Below, one piece after another: positions 26,786 to 35,055 of a stretch of DNA of 64,000 nt; positions within the stretch are counted from its first letter, which is position 1; each line of letters opens with the position of its first letter. This DNA is from JBIQKZ01 sp044464765 (GTDB taxonomy: Bacteria > Pseudomonadota > Gammaproteobacteria > Burkholderiales > Burkholderiaceae_B): the NCBI GenBank assembly GCA_044464765.1, contig JBIQKZ010000001.1, positions 1-64,000 on the forward strand. The letters are read 5' to 3'. Made by a program: the position numbers and the translations under genes. Below the pieces are notes generated by a model that was given only the letters and a program-made list of their open reading frames with translations, ran no database searches and was not told the origin of the DNA.

Positions 26786-27753
26786 GCCAGGTTCGACATT
26801 CCTTGCTGGCAACAGCGCGCTGGAAGTTCTGGGAGCCTTTGCTGTGGGTGCTGCCCCTGGCGGTGCTCGCCCTGTTTCCTGGTCAGGCTTTCCTGCTGAA
26901 CCAGATGGCCGTCATGGCATTGTTCGGTATTTCGCTCGACCTTATCCTGGGCTACACAGGCATCATGTCCCTGGGGCATGCGGCTTTTTTTGGCTTGGGC
27001 GGGTTTGCGGCCGCCTTGTTTGCCAAGTTCTATAACCCGGATCCTTTGCTGGGCCTGCTCGTGGCGCTGGCAGTGTGCATGGTGGTGGGCTTCCTGTGCA
27101 GCTTCACGATCATCCGCGGAAGCGAACTGACGGTGGTCATGGTCACGCTGGGCGTGTCCCTGATCTTCATGGAGCTGGCCAACTACATGACGTGGCTTAC
27201 CGGTGGGGCTGACGGTTTGCAGGGGGTGATGATCGGGCCTATCCTGGGGATATTCGAATTCGATCTGTATGGGATGACGGCGGCCTATTATTCGCTGGCG
27301 GTGCTGTTCATATTTCTCCTGTTGGTGCGCCGACTGGTCAATTCGCCGTTTGGGTATGGCTTGAAAGCCATACGCGACAACCGGCTGCGCGCCGCGGCCA
27401 TTGGCATCCACACCAATTCGCGTATTGTCGCGGCGTATACGATTGCCGCCGCCATCGCGGGCGTGGCGGGGGCGGTGCTGGCGCAGAGCATGGCGTTCGC
27501 GTCGCTGGATATTTTCGCCTTCGAACGTTCCGCCGATGTTCTGCTGATGGTGGTTATTGGCGGCATCGGATGGCTGTATGGTGGTGTTGTCGGAGCCGTG
27601 GTGTTCAGCGGCTTGCATCACGTCTTGTCCAACCTTACCCCCCAATACTGGATGTTCTGGCTGGGCATCTTCCTGGTGGCCCTGATGCGTGTCGGCCGTG
27701 AACGTTTCATTCGTCCCTGGACGTGGTTCAGAAGGAGCAGCAATGCGGGCTAA
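26782..27753 (+). CDS. ABC importer permease, LivM type (transporter 2)
   Basis: 323 residues. GYTGIMSLGHAAFFGLGGFA and LKAIRDNRLRAAAIGI are LivM hallmarks. The ATG overlaps the livH stop. The 3' end overlaps the next ATPase start by 11 bases, so the transporter genes are tightly coupled. Confidence 0.93.
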   Translation: MSQVRHSLLATARWKFWEPLLWVLPLAVLALFPGQAFLLNQMAVMALFGISLDLILGYTGIMSLGHAAFFGLGGFAAALFAKFYNPDPLLGLLVALAVCMVVGFLCSFTIIRGSELTVVMVTLGVSLIFMELANYMTWLTGGADGLQGVMIGPILGIFEFDLYGMTAAYYSLAVLFIFLLLVRRLVNSPFGYGLKAIRDNRLRAAAIGIHTNSRIVAAYTIAAAIAGVAGAVLAQSMAFASLDIFAFERSADVLLMVVIGGIGWLYGGVVGAVVFSGLHHVLSNLTPQYWMFWLGIFLVALMRVGRERFIRPWTWFRRSSNAG

Positions 27754-28540
27754 CTCATCGTTTGCCCTTGAAGCCCGTGGCCTGGTCAAGCGCTTCGGGG
27801 GCATTACCGCCACCAATAATGTGTCCATCGGCCTCGAGCAGGGCGCGCGGCATGCGCTGATCGGCCCGAACGGCGCCGGCAAGACGACGCTGGTGCACTT
27901 GCTTACGGGTGTGTTGACGCCCAGCGAGGGGTCCATCCATCTGCTGGGCAACGACATTACCGGCTTGTCGGTGCACGAACGCGCTCGACGCGGCTTGGTG
28001 CGCACGTTTCAAATCAACCAGTTGTTCGATACGCTGACGCCGGCTCAAACCCTGGCCCTTGTCGTTTCGCAGCATCAAGGCCTGGGCGCCAAAATGTGGC
28101 AGCTTATGGGCGCCAACGCCAAGGTGGTGCAGCGCTGTGAACTGCTGCTGGAACAGTTTCACTTAATGGATGTCCGGGACCAGCCCACCAAAGAATTGCC
28201 GTACGGCAAGCGGCGCCAGCTTGAAATCGCCATTGCCCTGGCATGCGAACCCAAGGTGCTGCTGTTGGATGAACCTGTGGCCGGCGTGCCGGCCTCTGAT
28301 CGCGGCGAGTTGCTGCAGATTATCGATGAACTGCCCCAGGACGTTTCGGTGTTGCTCATCGAACACGATATGGACCTGGTGTTCAGCTTTGCGAAACGCA
28401 TGACGGTGATGGTCAATGGGGGGGTGTTGCTGGAAGGCGACCCCGACACCGTCGCCAACGACGAACGGGTCAAGGCCGTCTATCTAGGACACGGCGACAG
28501 CGTTGTGTCAGACACTATCGAGGAAGTCGCCAGTGAGTAA
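27743..28540 (+). CDS. ABC importer ATPase, LivG type (transporter 2)
   Basis: 265 residues. Walker A GPNGAGKTT, the region LPYGKRRQLEIAIALA, and Walker B VLLLDEPVAGVP are visible. GAAGGAGCAGC fixes the start at 27743 inside the end of livM; an upstream extension of 18 codons is a frame artefact. Confidence 0.92.
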   Translation: MRANSSFALEARGLVKRFGGITATNNVSIGLEQGARHALIGPNGAGKTTLVHLLTGVLTPSEGSIHLLGNDITGLSVHERARRGLVRTFQINQLFDTLTPAQTLALVVSQHQGLGAKMWQLMGANAKVVQRCELLLEQFHLMDVRDQPTKELPYGKRRQLEIAIALACEPKVLLLDEPVAGVPASDRGELLQIIDELPQDVSVLLIEHDMDLVFSFAKRMTVMVNGGVLLEGDPDTVANDERVKAVYLGHGDSVVSDTIEEVASE

Positions 28541-29237
28541 GTTGCTCCATGTCGAGAATCTGGATGCGGGGTATGGCGAGGCCGTCGTTTTGCGCGATGT
28601 GTCCATGTCGATACAGGCCGGTGAAACATTGGCCTTGCTGGGGCGCAATGGTACGGGCAAGACCACGCTCATCAATACCCTGGTGGGTGTTACGCGGCAG
28701 CACAAGGGTTCGATCACGCTTTCAGGCGTCCTGCTGAACAAGCTGTCGCCGCACGAGCGGGCTGCGGGCGGAATCGGCTGGGTGCCGCAAGAGCGCAATA
28801 TCTTCAAGTCGCTGACCGTGCACGAAAACCTGGCCGCCGTTGCGCGACCAGGCAAATGGACGCCGGACCGCATCTATGAAATGTTCCCGCGTCTTGCGGA
28901 ACGCAAGACGAATATGGGGTCTCAGTTGTCGGGCGGCGAGCAGCAAATGCTGGCGGTGGGCCGAGCGCTGGTGCTGAACCCGTCGCTGTTGTTGCTGGAC
29001 GAGCCCACGGAAGGCCTGGCGCCGATTATTGTCGAGGAGCTTTTGCGCGGCGTGCGGCATATTACGCGCAATGAGGGCCTTAGTGCGATTATCGTCGAAC
29101 AGCATCCGCATCTGATTCTGCCTATTTCCGACCAGGCCGTGGTGCTTGATCGCGGCACGGTGGTGCACAGCAGCACCGCCGCCCAGCTGCGGGATCAACC
29201 GGACATTCTCGATCGGCTTCTGGGCGTGGCGCGTTAA
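28533..29237 (+). CDS. ABC importer ATPase, LivF type (transporter 2)
   Basis: 234 residues starting at GTG within the end of livG. Walker A GRNGTGKTT, the signature LSGGEQQMLAVGRAL, and Walker B LLLLDEPTEGLAP are intact. Its TAA and the stop of the convergent LysR gene share the tetranucleotide TTAA (29234-29237). Confidence 0.92.
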   Translation: MSKLLHVENLDAGYGEAVVLRDVSMSIQAGETLALLGRNGTGKTTLINTLVGVTRQHKGSITLSGVLLNKLSPHERAAGGIGWVPQERNIFKSLTVHENLAAVARPGKWTPDRIYEMFPRLAERKTNMGSQLSGGEQQMLAVGRALVLNPSLLLLDEPTEGLAPIIVEELLRGVRHITRNEGLSAIIVEQHPHLILPISDQAVVLDRGTVVHSSTAAQLRDQPDILDRLLGVAR

Positions 29238-30133
29238 CGGTCGGCAGCGCGGCGGTTTGTCATGCGGTCTACCAGAAGGCGCGCTGCGGGCGACAACGCA
29301 TCGTACGACCTTATACACACATGAAGCTGCCGATGCGCCCAGGGTTCGTCCAAGGCCAGCAGCTTGATGGGCAGGGCTTTTGCGTACGACAGGGCAATGC
29401 GGCGCGGCAGTACGCCCATGCCAAGGTCCGATTCCACCATCCGGCACAGGGCGTCATAGCTGGCGACCTGGAACCGGCAGCGCCAGGTTTGGCCAAGCTC
29501 TCGAGCGGCGCGCATAAGCTGCAGGTTCATCTGGCTGCCGGCGGGAAGGCCGACGTAGTCGTAAGCCAGGGTATCGCCCAGGGCGACGCGGTCCAGGTCG
29601 GCCAACGGATGGAGTTTCGGAACAATAACGACCAGGTCGTCTTCCTGGTAGGGCAGGAACTCCACGCCTTCGAGGGGGGTGTCCAGCACCAGGACGCCGA
29701 TGTCGGCGGTGTTGTCGGCAATGGATTGGGCAATGAAGGTGCTTACGTGTTCCTCCAGATCGATTTGCACCAGGGGGTTGTCTGAAAGAAATGCGCTTAG
29801 TTCTTTGGGCATGAATTGATGAATAGCCGACATATTGGCAAAGATACGGATATAGCCTTTCATGCCCACGGCATAGTCATGCATTTGGGTCCGAATGCTG
29901 TCCAGGTCATGCAGCACCCGATGCGACATGCCGACCAGGGCCTGGCCGGCGGGCGTGGGGGCAATGCCCTTGTTGCTTCGGATCAGCAGTGCGACGCCAA
30001 GCTGCTCTTCCAGATCGGCCACCCGGCGGCTGATGGCGGCGGCGGCGGTATGTTCGTGCTCGGCGGCTGCGGCAATGGTGCCGTGCTTGAGCACGCTGAT
30101 GAAAAGACGCAGGGATTTGGGGTCCAAACTCAT
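29234..30133 (-). CDS. LysR-family regulator of the CoA-transferase/LeuCD operon
   Basis: 299 residues. The HTH has LRLFISVLKHGTIAAAAEHE and TAAAAISRRVADLEEQLGV, followed by a LysR effector domain. The true start is ATG 30133 with CCAGGAGAACC upstream; the open frame runs much further upstream, but that part overlaps the opposite gene and is a shadow. It is divergent from the CoA-transferase operon, with a strong dyad between them, so it probably regulates that operon. Confidence 0.88.
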   Translation of the reverse strand: MSLDPKSLRLFISVLKHGTIAAAAEHEHTAAAAISRRVADLEEQLGVALLIRSNKGIAPTPAGQALVGMSHRVLHDLDSIRTQMHDYAVGMKGYIRIFANMSAIHQFMPKELSAFLSDNPLVQIDLEEHVSTFIAQSIADNTADIGVLVLDTPLEGVEFLPYQEDDLVVIVPKLHPLADLDRVALGDTLAYDYVGLPAGSQMNLQLMRAARELGQTWRCRFQVASYDALCRMVESDLGMGVLPRRIALSYAKALPIKLLALDEPWAHRQLHVCIRSYDALSPAARLLVDRMTNRRAADR

Positions 30134-30152
30134 CGGTTCTCCTGGGCGAGGG

Positions 30153-30179
30153 GTTGCCATCGCAGAATGTGATGGCAAC
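30153..30179. promoter_or_regulatory. Perfect 9-9-9 dyad, likely LysR operator
   Basis: GTTGCCATC (30153-30161) and GATGGCAAC (30171-30179) are exact inverted repeats separated by 9 bases. They lie in the 120-bp divergent gap between the LysR gene and the CoA-transferase gene. Length and spacing suit a LysR dimer site. Confidence 0.6.
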
Positions 30180-30186
30180 ATCGTAA

Positions 30187-30203
30187 ACCAGTTCTTTACT
30201 GGT
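30187..30203. promoter_or_regulatory. Second short dyad near the CoA-transferase promoter
   Basis: ACCAGT and ACTGGT face each other across TCTTT, 50 bases before the CoA-transferase ATG. It may be a second regulator half-site or a small leader hairpin; 6-bp arms can arise by chance. Confidence 0.35.
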
Positions 30204-30253
30204 GCGCTGGCGGCGGCGATGATTAGGGCATAGTACAAAGAGAGGAATTGATC

Positions 30254-31465
30254 ATGCAGGAAAACTCGTCCGCGCCGCCCATGGCGCTCTCGGGAGTCAA
30301 GGTTCTTGAGCTCGGCTCGCTGGTGGCCGGCCCTTATGCCAGCGCCGTGCTGGCCCAGTTTGGCGCCGAAGTCGTCAAGATCGAACCGCCAAAAATAGGG
30401 GATCCCTTGCGTAAATGGCGCAAGCTGCACGAGGGCACCTCGCTTTGGTGGTATACGCAAAGCCGCAACAAGAAATCCGTTACGCTCGACCTGAAGTCGC
30501 CGGAAGCGCAGGAAATCGTTCGCAAACTGGCGGCGGAGGCCGACATCGTGATCGAGAACTTCCGTCCCGGCACCCTTGAAAAGTGGGGAATCGGCTGGGA
30601 ACAATTGTCCGCCATCAATCCGGCGCTGATCATGGTCAGGATATCCGGCTATGGCCAGGATGGGCCGGCCAGCCAGCGGCCGGGCTTTGCCGCCATTGCG
30701 GAATGCATGGGCGGGCTGCGCTACGTTACGGGCTACCCCGATCGCGCGCCGGTACGGGTTGGGGTGAGCCTGGGCGATACCCTGGCGTCGCTCTATGGGG
30801 TTATTGGCGCGCTTATGGCCATGCACCACCTGAAAGTCAATGGCGGCAAGGGCCAGATGATCGACGTGGCCTTGTACGAGGCGGTGTTCGCCGTCATGGA
30901 AAGCCTGGTGCCCGAGTATTCGTCGGAAGGCCACGTGCGCGAACGCACGGGCTCGGCATTGCCGGGCATCGTCCCGTCCAATACCTATTTGTGCGCCGAC
31001 GGGCGCTATGTGGCCATTGCCGGGAATGGCGACGGCATATTCCGGCGTCTGATGACCGCCATTGGCCGGTCCGATCTGGCCGAAGATCCCGCGCTTGCCC
31101 ACAACGACGGCCGCGTCAAGCAAGTCGAGATGCTGGACGGCGTCATCCAGGAGTGGACCGGGCGCAACCAGTTGGAAGACATCCTGCGCATCATGGACGA
31201 TGCCTCGGTGCCGTGCGGCAGGATCTACACGGCCGAAGACATTGTGAATGATGCGCACTACCGGGCGCGCGGAATGCTGGAAAGCTTTGAGCTGCCCGGC
31301 GGCAAATCGGTCGAGCTGCCCGGCATTGTGCCCAAGCTCAGCGCCACGCCGGGGCGCACCAATTGGGTGGGTCCCGCGCTAGGCGAACACACGCAGGAAG
31401 TGCTGGATTCCATTGGGGTGACGGCGGAACAATTACAGCAGTTGCGACAGGCCGGCCTGGCCTGA
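30254..31465 (+). CDS. CaiB/BaiF (class III) CoA-transferase
   Basis: 403 residues. GVKVLELGSLVAGPYAS and VVKIEPPKIGDPLRKW are standard N-terminal family sequence. VSLGDTLASLYGVIGAL carries the catalytic Asp near residue 175. The family moves CoA between acids. ATG 30254 follows AGAGGA. It heads an operon with an HMG-CoA-lyase-like protein and LeuC/LeuD. A succinyl-CoA:(R)-citramalate CoA-transferase role would fit, since that enzyme in the Chloroflexus 3-hydroxypropionate cycle is of class III; the role here is inferred. Confidence 0.88.
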   Translation: MQENSSAPPMALSGVKVLELGSLVAGPYASAVLAQFGAEVVKIEPPKIGDPLRKWRKLHEGTSLWWYTQSRNKKSVTLDLKSPEAQEIVRKLAAEADIVIENFRPGTLEKWGIGWEQLSAINPALIMVRISGYGQDGPASQRPGFAAIAECMGGLRYVTGYPDRAPVRVGVSLGDTLASLYGVIGALMAMHHLKVNGGKGQMIDVALYEAVFAVMESLVPEYSSEGHVRERTGSALPGIVPSNTYLCADGRYVAIAGNGDGIFRRLMTAIGRSDLAEDPALAHNDGRVKQVEMLDGVIQEWTGRNQLEDILRIMDDASVPCGRIYTAEDIVNDAHYRARGMLESFELPGGKSVELPGIVPKLSATPGRTNWVGPALGEHTQEVLDSIGVTAEQLQQLRQAGLA

Positions 31466-31575
31466 GGATGCGGGTGGGCTCCGGGGGCCCGTTCGTGCAA
31501 TAGCAATGGCGCGGCGGCTTTAAAGGCGGCGCAGAGAAGGCCGCGCAGCGCGCGATACAGAAAAGGTTGAAAGCG

Positions 31576-32517
31576 ATGAGTACTCAAAACACAAGCGGCC
31601 AGCGGCTGTATATCCAGGAGGTCTCCGTGCGCGATGGCTTCCAGATGGAGCCCATCTTCATCCCTACCGATGACAAGGTGGAATTCATCAACGGCATCAG
31701 CCGCAGCGGCGTGGCCAAGATCGAAGTGACCTCGTTTACGTCGCCCAAGGCGATTCCGGCGCTGGCCGACGCGGAAGCCGTCATGTGCCGTATCGACCGT
31801 GTGCCGGGGGTTGTTTATGCGGCCCTGGTGCCGAATCTACGCGGTTGCGAACGCGCCTTGTCGTGTGGCGTCGATGAAGTCAATTTGGTGATCTCCGCCA
31901 GTCAGAGCCACAACCTGGCCAATTTGCGGATGACCCCGGCACAGTCGCTGGACCAACTCGCCCAGGTCGCCCGGATGATCGACGGCCAGGCCCGCTTGAA
32001 TGTATCCCTGGCCACCACCTTCGGCTGTCCCTTCGAGGGCGACATCCCGCTTTCGCATGTCCTGGACACCCTGGCGCGTTTCGTGGATATTGGCGTCGAT
32101 GGTGTTTCGCTGTGCGACACCACGGGCATGGCCAATCCGGCACAGGTTGCCCAGGTGTGCCACGAAGTCGTACAGCGTTGGCCCGACATGGTGTTTACGG
32201 CGCATTTTCATAATACGCGGGGCATGGGTCTGGCCAATGCCCTGGCGGCGGCGCAGTCGGGCATAGACCGTTTTGATGCCTCGCTGGGCGGTCTGGGCGG
32301 TTGTCCGTTCGCGCCGGGGGCCAGCGGCAATGTATGCACCGAAGACATGGTGCATATGTTCAATGCCATGGGCTACGACACCGGGGTCGATCTACAGGCC
32401 TTGCTGGCGCTGGCTGCCCAGCTTCCCGACATGGTCCAGCACGACATTCCGGGGCAGGTTGTCAAGGCCGGTCCTTCAACCCGGCGCTATCCTTTGCCGA
32501 CCGGCATGGCCGCATAA
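31576..32517 (+). CDS. HMG-CoA lyase-family protein (candidate citramalyl-CoA lyase)
   Basis: 313 residues. The (b/a)8 lyase motifs are complete: R19-D20 in SVRDGFQ, H210 and H212 in TAHFHNTRGMGLAN, and the flexible loop GGCPFAPGASGN with Cys 243. The family cleaves 3-hydroxy-3-methylglutaryl-CoA; a relative in Chloroflexus cleaves (R)-citramalyl-CoA to acetyl-CoA and pyruvate. Lying directly between a class III CoA-transferase and LeuCD, the second reading is attractive. An HMG-CoA lyase for leucine breakdown is the alternative, but no other leucine genes are nearby. Confidence 0.87.
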   Translation: MSTQNTSGQRLYIQEVSVRDGFQMEPIFIPTDDKVEFINGISRSGVAKIEVTSFTSPKAIPALADAEAVMCRIDRVPGVVYAALVPNLRGCERALSCGVDEVNLVISASQSHNLANLRMTPAQSLDQLAQVARMIDGQARLNVSLATTFGCPFEGDIPLSHVLDTLARFVDIGVDGVSLCDTTGMANPAQVAQVCHEVVQRWPDMVFTAHFHNTRGMGLANALAAAQSGIDRFDASLGGLGGCPFAPGASGNVCTEDMVHMFNAMGYDTGVDLQALLALAAQLPDMVQHDIPGQVVKAGPSTRRYPLPTGMAA

Positions 32518-32521
32518 CAAT

Positions 32522-32577
32522 CAGGGCCTGTTCACACGAATCAACGCGATCTCCTTGATGAGTGTGAACAGGCCCTG
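32522..32577. repeat. 16-bp inverted-repeat hairpin between lyase and leuC
   Basis: CAGGGCCTGTTCACAC (32522-32537) is exactly inverted at 32562-32577, with a smaller ATCAA/TTGAT pair inside the 24-base loop. It begins five bases after the lyase stop. A sequence close to the right arm, GTGTGAGCAGGCCCTAG, occurs at 21604-21620, suggesting a dispersed element. It could partially terminate or process the operon mRNA. Confidence 0.65.
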
Positions 32578-32644
32578 GCACACCACCGCGGCGCCGTGGC
32601 GCCGCCCTTCTTGTTTCGAGGCAGTGTTTTCAAAGGAACCCATC

Positions 32645-34090
32645 ATGGCTATAGAAACAGGCGCGGCCCCTGCCGCGCCGCGCACGCTTTTTGACAAGCT
32701 CTGGGAGCGGCATCTGGTCAAGGAAACTCCCGATGGGCCGTCGTTGTTGTATATCGATCGACAACTGGTGCACGATGTCACCAGCCCGCAATCGTTCGGC
32801 GGCTTGCGGCTGTCGGGCCGCAAGGTCTGGCGGCCTGAAACGGTTCTGGGCACGGCCGACCACAATGTTCCCACCACACCGGCCGAGCGCGCTTCAGGGG
32901 CAGACGGCATCACCGATCCCTTGTCGCGGCTCCAGGTGGATCAACTGACACGCAATTGCGACGACTACGGCATTACGGAATTCGGCCTGGGCGATAAGCG
33001 CCAGGGCATCATTCATGTCATTGGGCCGGAGCAGGGGTTCACCTTGCCGGGAACCAGTGTGGTGGCGGGCGATTCCCATACCAGCACGCATGGGGCGTTC
33101 GCGGCCCTGGCCTTTGGCGTGGGAGCCTCCGAGGCCGAGCATGTGCTGGCAACCCAATGCCTGTCCATCAACCGCATGAAACCCATGCTGGTGCGGGTGG
33201 ACGGCGTCTTGCCCGATGGCCTTAGCGCCAAAGACCTGATCCTGAACATCATTGGCCGCATCGGCACGGCCGGCGGCATCGGCTATGCGATCGAGTTCGC
33301 CGGCGAAGCCATTCGCGCCTTGTCCATGGAAGGACGCATGACGCTCTGCAATATGGCGATCGAGGGCGGAGCCCGGGTGGGCATGGTCGCGGTGGACGAT
33401 AAAACCATTGACTACGTCAAAGGCCGCCCGCTGGCGCCCAAGGGTGAGCAATGGGACGCCGCCGAAGCCTACTGGCGCACACTGGTCAGCGACGAGGGTG
33501 CGGTGTTCGACCAGGTGGTCGAGATCGATGCGGCCGGCTTGCGGCCGATGGTGACGTGGGGCACGACGCCCGACATGGTGGTTCCGGTCGATGGCCGTGT
33601 GCCTGATCCCGCCCAGGAAACCGATGCCACGCGGCGCGGCAATATGCAGACTGCGCTGGCGTACATGGGCCTGGAGGCGGGCACGCCGATCGAACAGATC
33701 AAGATCGACAAGGTATTCATAGGCTCCTGTACCAACGCCCGTATCGAAGACCTGCGAGCCGCCGCCGCGATTGCCAAGGGCCGGCGTGTCGCTTCAAACG
33801 TCAAGCAAGCCCTGATCGTTCCAGGCTCGGGGCTGGTGAAGGAGCAGGCTGAGGCCGAGGGCCTGGATCAAGTTTTCATCGACGCCGGCTTTGAATGGCG
33901 TGAGCCTGGTTGCTCCATGTGCCTTGGCATGAACGCAGACAGGCTGGGCAAAGGCGAGCGCTGCGCGTCCACGTCCAACCGCAATTTCGAGGGCCGTCAG
34001 GGGCCGGGCGGGCGCACCCACTTGGTCAGCCCCGCCATGGCCGCAGCGGCGGGAATTGCTGGGCATTTTGTAGACATCACTCAGCTCTGA
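32645..34090 (+). CDS. leuC: LeuC-family dehydratase large subunit (candidate citraconate/maleate hydratase)
   Basis: 481 residues, the large [4Fe-4S] subunit of the isopropylmalate isomerase family. The cluster cysteines are C362 in GSCTNARIEDLR and C423/C426 in GCSMCLGMN. TLFDKLWERHLV is a typical start; a frame extension overlapping the lyase gene is spurious. By sequence it could be biosynthetic LeuC, but leuB is absent. The operon partners are a CoA-transferase and an HMG-CoA-lyase-like protein. Known relatives hydrate maleate (HbzIJ) or citraconate, so a catabolic hydratase role is proposed. Confidence 0.87.
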   Translation: MAIETGAAPAAPRTLFDKLWERHLVKETPDGPSLLYIDRQLVHDVTSPQSFGGLRLSGRKVWRPETVLGTADHNVPTTPAERASGADGITDPLSRLQVDQLTRNCDDYGITEFGLGDKRQGIIHVIGPEQGFTLPGTSVVAGDSHTSTHGAFAALAFGVGASEAEHVLATQCLSINRMKPMLVRVDGVLPDGLSAKDLILNIIGRIGTAGGIGYAIEFAGEAIRALSMEGRMTLCNMAIEGGARVGMVAVDDKTIDYVKGRPLAPKGEQWDAAEAYWRTLVSDEGAVFDQVVEIDAAGLRPMVTWGTTPDMVVPVDGRVPDPAQETDATRRGNMQTALAYMGLEAGTPIEQIKIDKVFIGSCTNARIEDLRAAAAIAKGRRVASNVKQALIVPGSGLVKEQAEAEGLDQVFIDAGFEWREPGCSMCLGMNADRLGKGERCASTSNRNFEGRQGPGGRTHLVSPAMAAAAGIAGHFVDITQL

Positions 34091-34100
34091 CGAGGCAGAC

Positions 34101-34754
34101 ATGGAACCATTTACTACGCTAAAAGGCCTGGTGGCCCCTCTGGATCGCAACAACATCGACACGGACGCCATCATCCCCAAGGATTTTCTCAAGTCGATTG
34201 AACGCACCGGCTATGGCAGACACATGTTTGACGAATTGCGTTTCCTGGACGACGGCGTGTTTGGCCAGGAGCCCGACAGCCGCCGGAAGAATCCCGATTT
34301 TTCCTTGAACCAAGCGCGCTATCAAGGTGCGCAGGTTCTGCTGACGCGCGAGAATTTCGGCTGCGGCTCCAGCCGCGAGCATGCGGCTTGGGCGTTGCAC
34401 GATTACGGTTTTCGCGTCATTGTGGCCGTAAGCTTTGCAGGTATTTTCTACGATAACTGTTTCAAGAATGGTCTTTTGCCCGTGTCGCTGGATGCGGCAA
34501 TAATTGATCAGTTGTTCAACGAGGTGCTGGCGTCGCCGGGTTACCAGTTAGCGGTCGACCTACCCGAGCAAACGGTGGTGACGCCGTCCGGCCAGGTCTT
34601 GCCCTTTCAGATCGATCCGACCCGCAAGCGCCGATTGCTTGAAGGCCTGGACGACATTGCCGTAACACTGACGGATGCAGACCTTATCCGGAGCTACGAA
34701 GCAACGCGCCGGAAGCAGGAGCCCTGGCTGTTCGACCCCAGCCTAAGGTTTTAA
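34101..34754 (+). CDS. leuD: LeuD-family dehydratase small subunit
   Basis: 217 residues, the swivel-domain partner of the LeuC protein. RNNIDTDAIIPKDFLKSIER and NFGCGSSREHAAWALHDYG are family hallmarks, the second containing the active-site Ser/Arg region. RBS GAGGCAGAC is modest, and the gene starts ten bases after leuC. It is the last gene of the putative citramalate operon. Confidence 0.9.
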   Translation: MEPFTTLKGLVAPLDRNNIDTDAIIPKDFLKSIERTGYGRHMFDELRFLDDGVFGQEPDSRRKNPDFSLNQARYQGAQVLLTRENFGCGSSREHAAWALHDYGFRVIVAVSFAGIFYDNCFKNGLLPVSLDAAIIDQLFNEVLASPGYQLAVDLPEQTVVTPSGQVLPFQIDPTRKRRLLEGLDDIAVTLTDADLIRSYEATRRKQEPWLFDPSLRF

Positions 34755-35055
34755 CGCTTTTAACGTGCGAGCCAGGCGATGTGTGGCGGCCCGAAGCCGA
34801 ATAGATATATGATTTACAATATGATTAATAGTAATATTTCATCGTAATTTATATATCGAATAATACACAATGCCATGTAAAAGTCGTATATTGAGCCTGG
34901 AGTGATCGGTGGCGCCCCGCTTGCGGGCGCCACGACGCTAAAGGCATTGTGGAGAATAGAATCAGCAAAGGCGCTGTCCATCAAGGGCGGCAAGACGCGT
35001 TCAACGTCCGTGTCTTCAATCTTGTTTCATAACTCACTTTTACGAGATCAACATC
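34755..35055. other. AT-rich control region before the nagK-like operon
   Basis: About 300 bases without a gene. Positions 34800-34890 are strikingly AT-rich compared with the flanks and contain AATAT-N11-ATATT (34818-34838), a possible LysR-type or promoter element. No LysR gene adjoins this region. A GC hairpin follows at 34909-34933. Confidence 0.5.
34909..34933. terminator. Short GC-rich hairpin upstream of nagK-like gene
   Basis: GTGGCGCCC (34909-34917) and GGGCGCCAC (34925-34933) form a 9-bp stem with a 7-base loop and no T-run. It could terminate leuD mRNA or form part of the next leader. Confidence 0.45.

Noticed and set aside
26713..28005. 430-codon reverse frame
   Set aside because: Antisense to livM/livG of transporter 2; a His/Gln/Arg-rich shadow of GC-rich coding DNA.
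30134..31258. Long reverse-strand extension of the LysR frame (674 codons in total)
   Set aside because: Only the part from 30133 downward has LysR sequence, with its own RBS and ATG; the rest is antisense to the CoA-transferase gene.
32273..32644. N-terminal extension of the leuC frame
   Set aside because: It overlaps the lyase gene and the hairpin; LeuC homology begins at ATG 32645.
32645..34754. Biosynthetic leucine operon
   Set aside because: No leuB or leuA adjoins, and the flanks are a CoA-transferase, a lyase and gentisate genes; not fully excluded without the rest of the genome.
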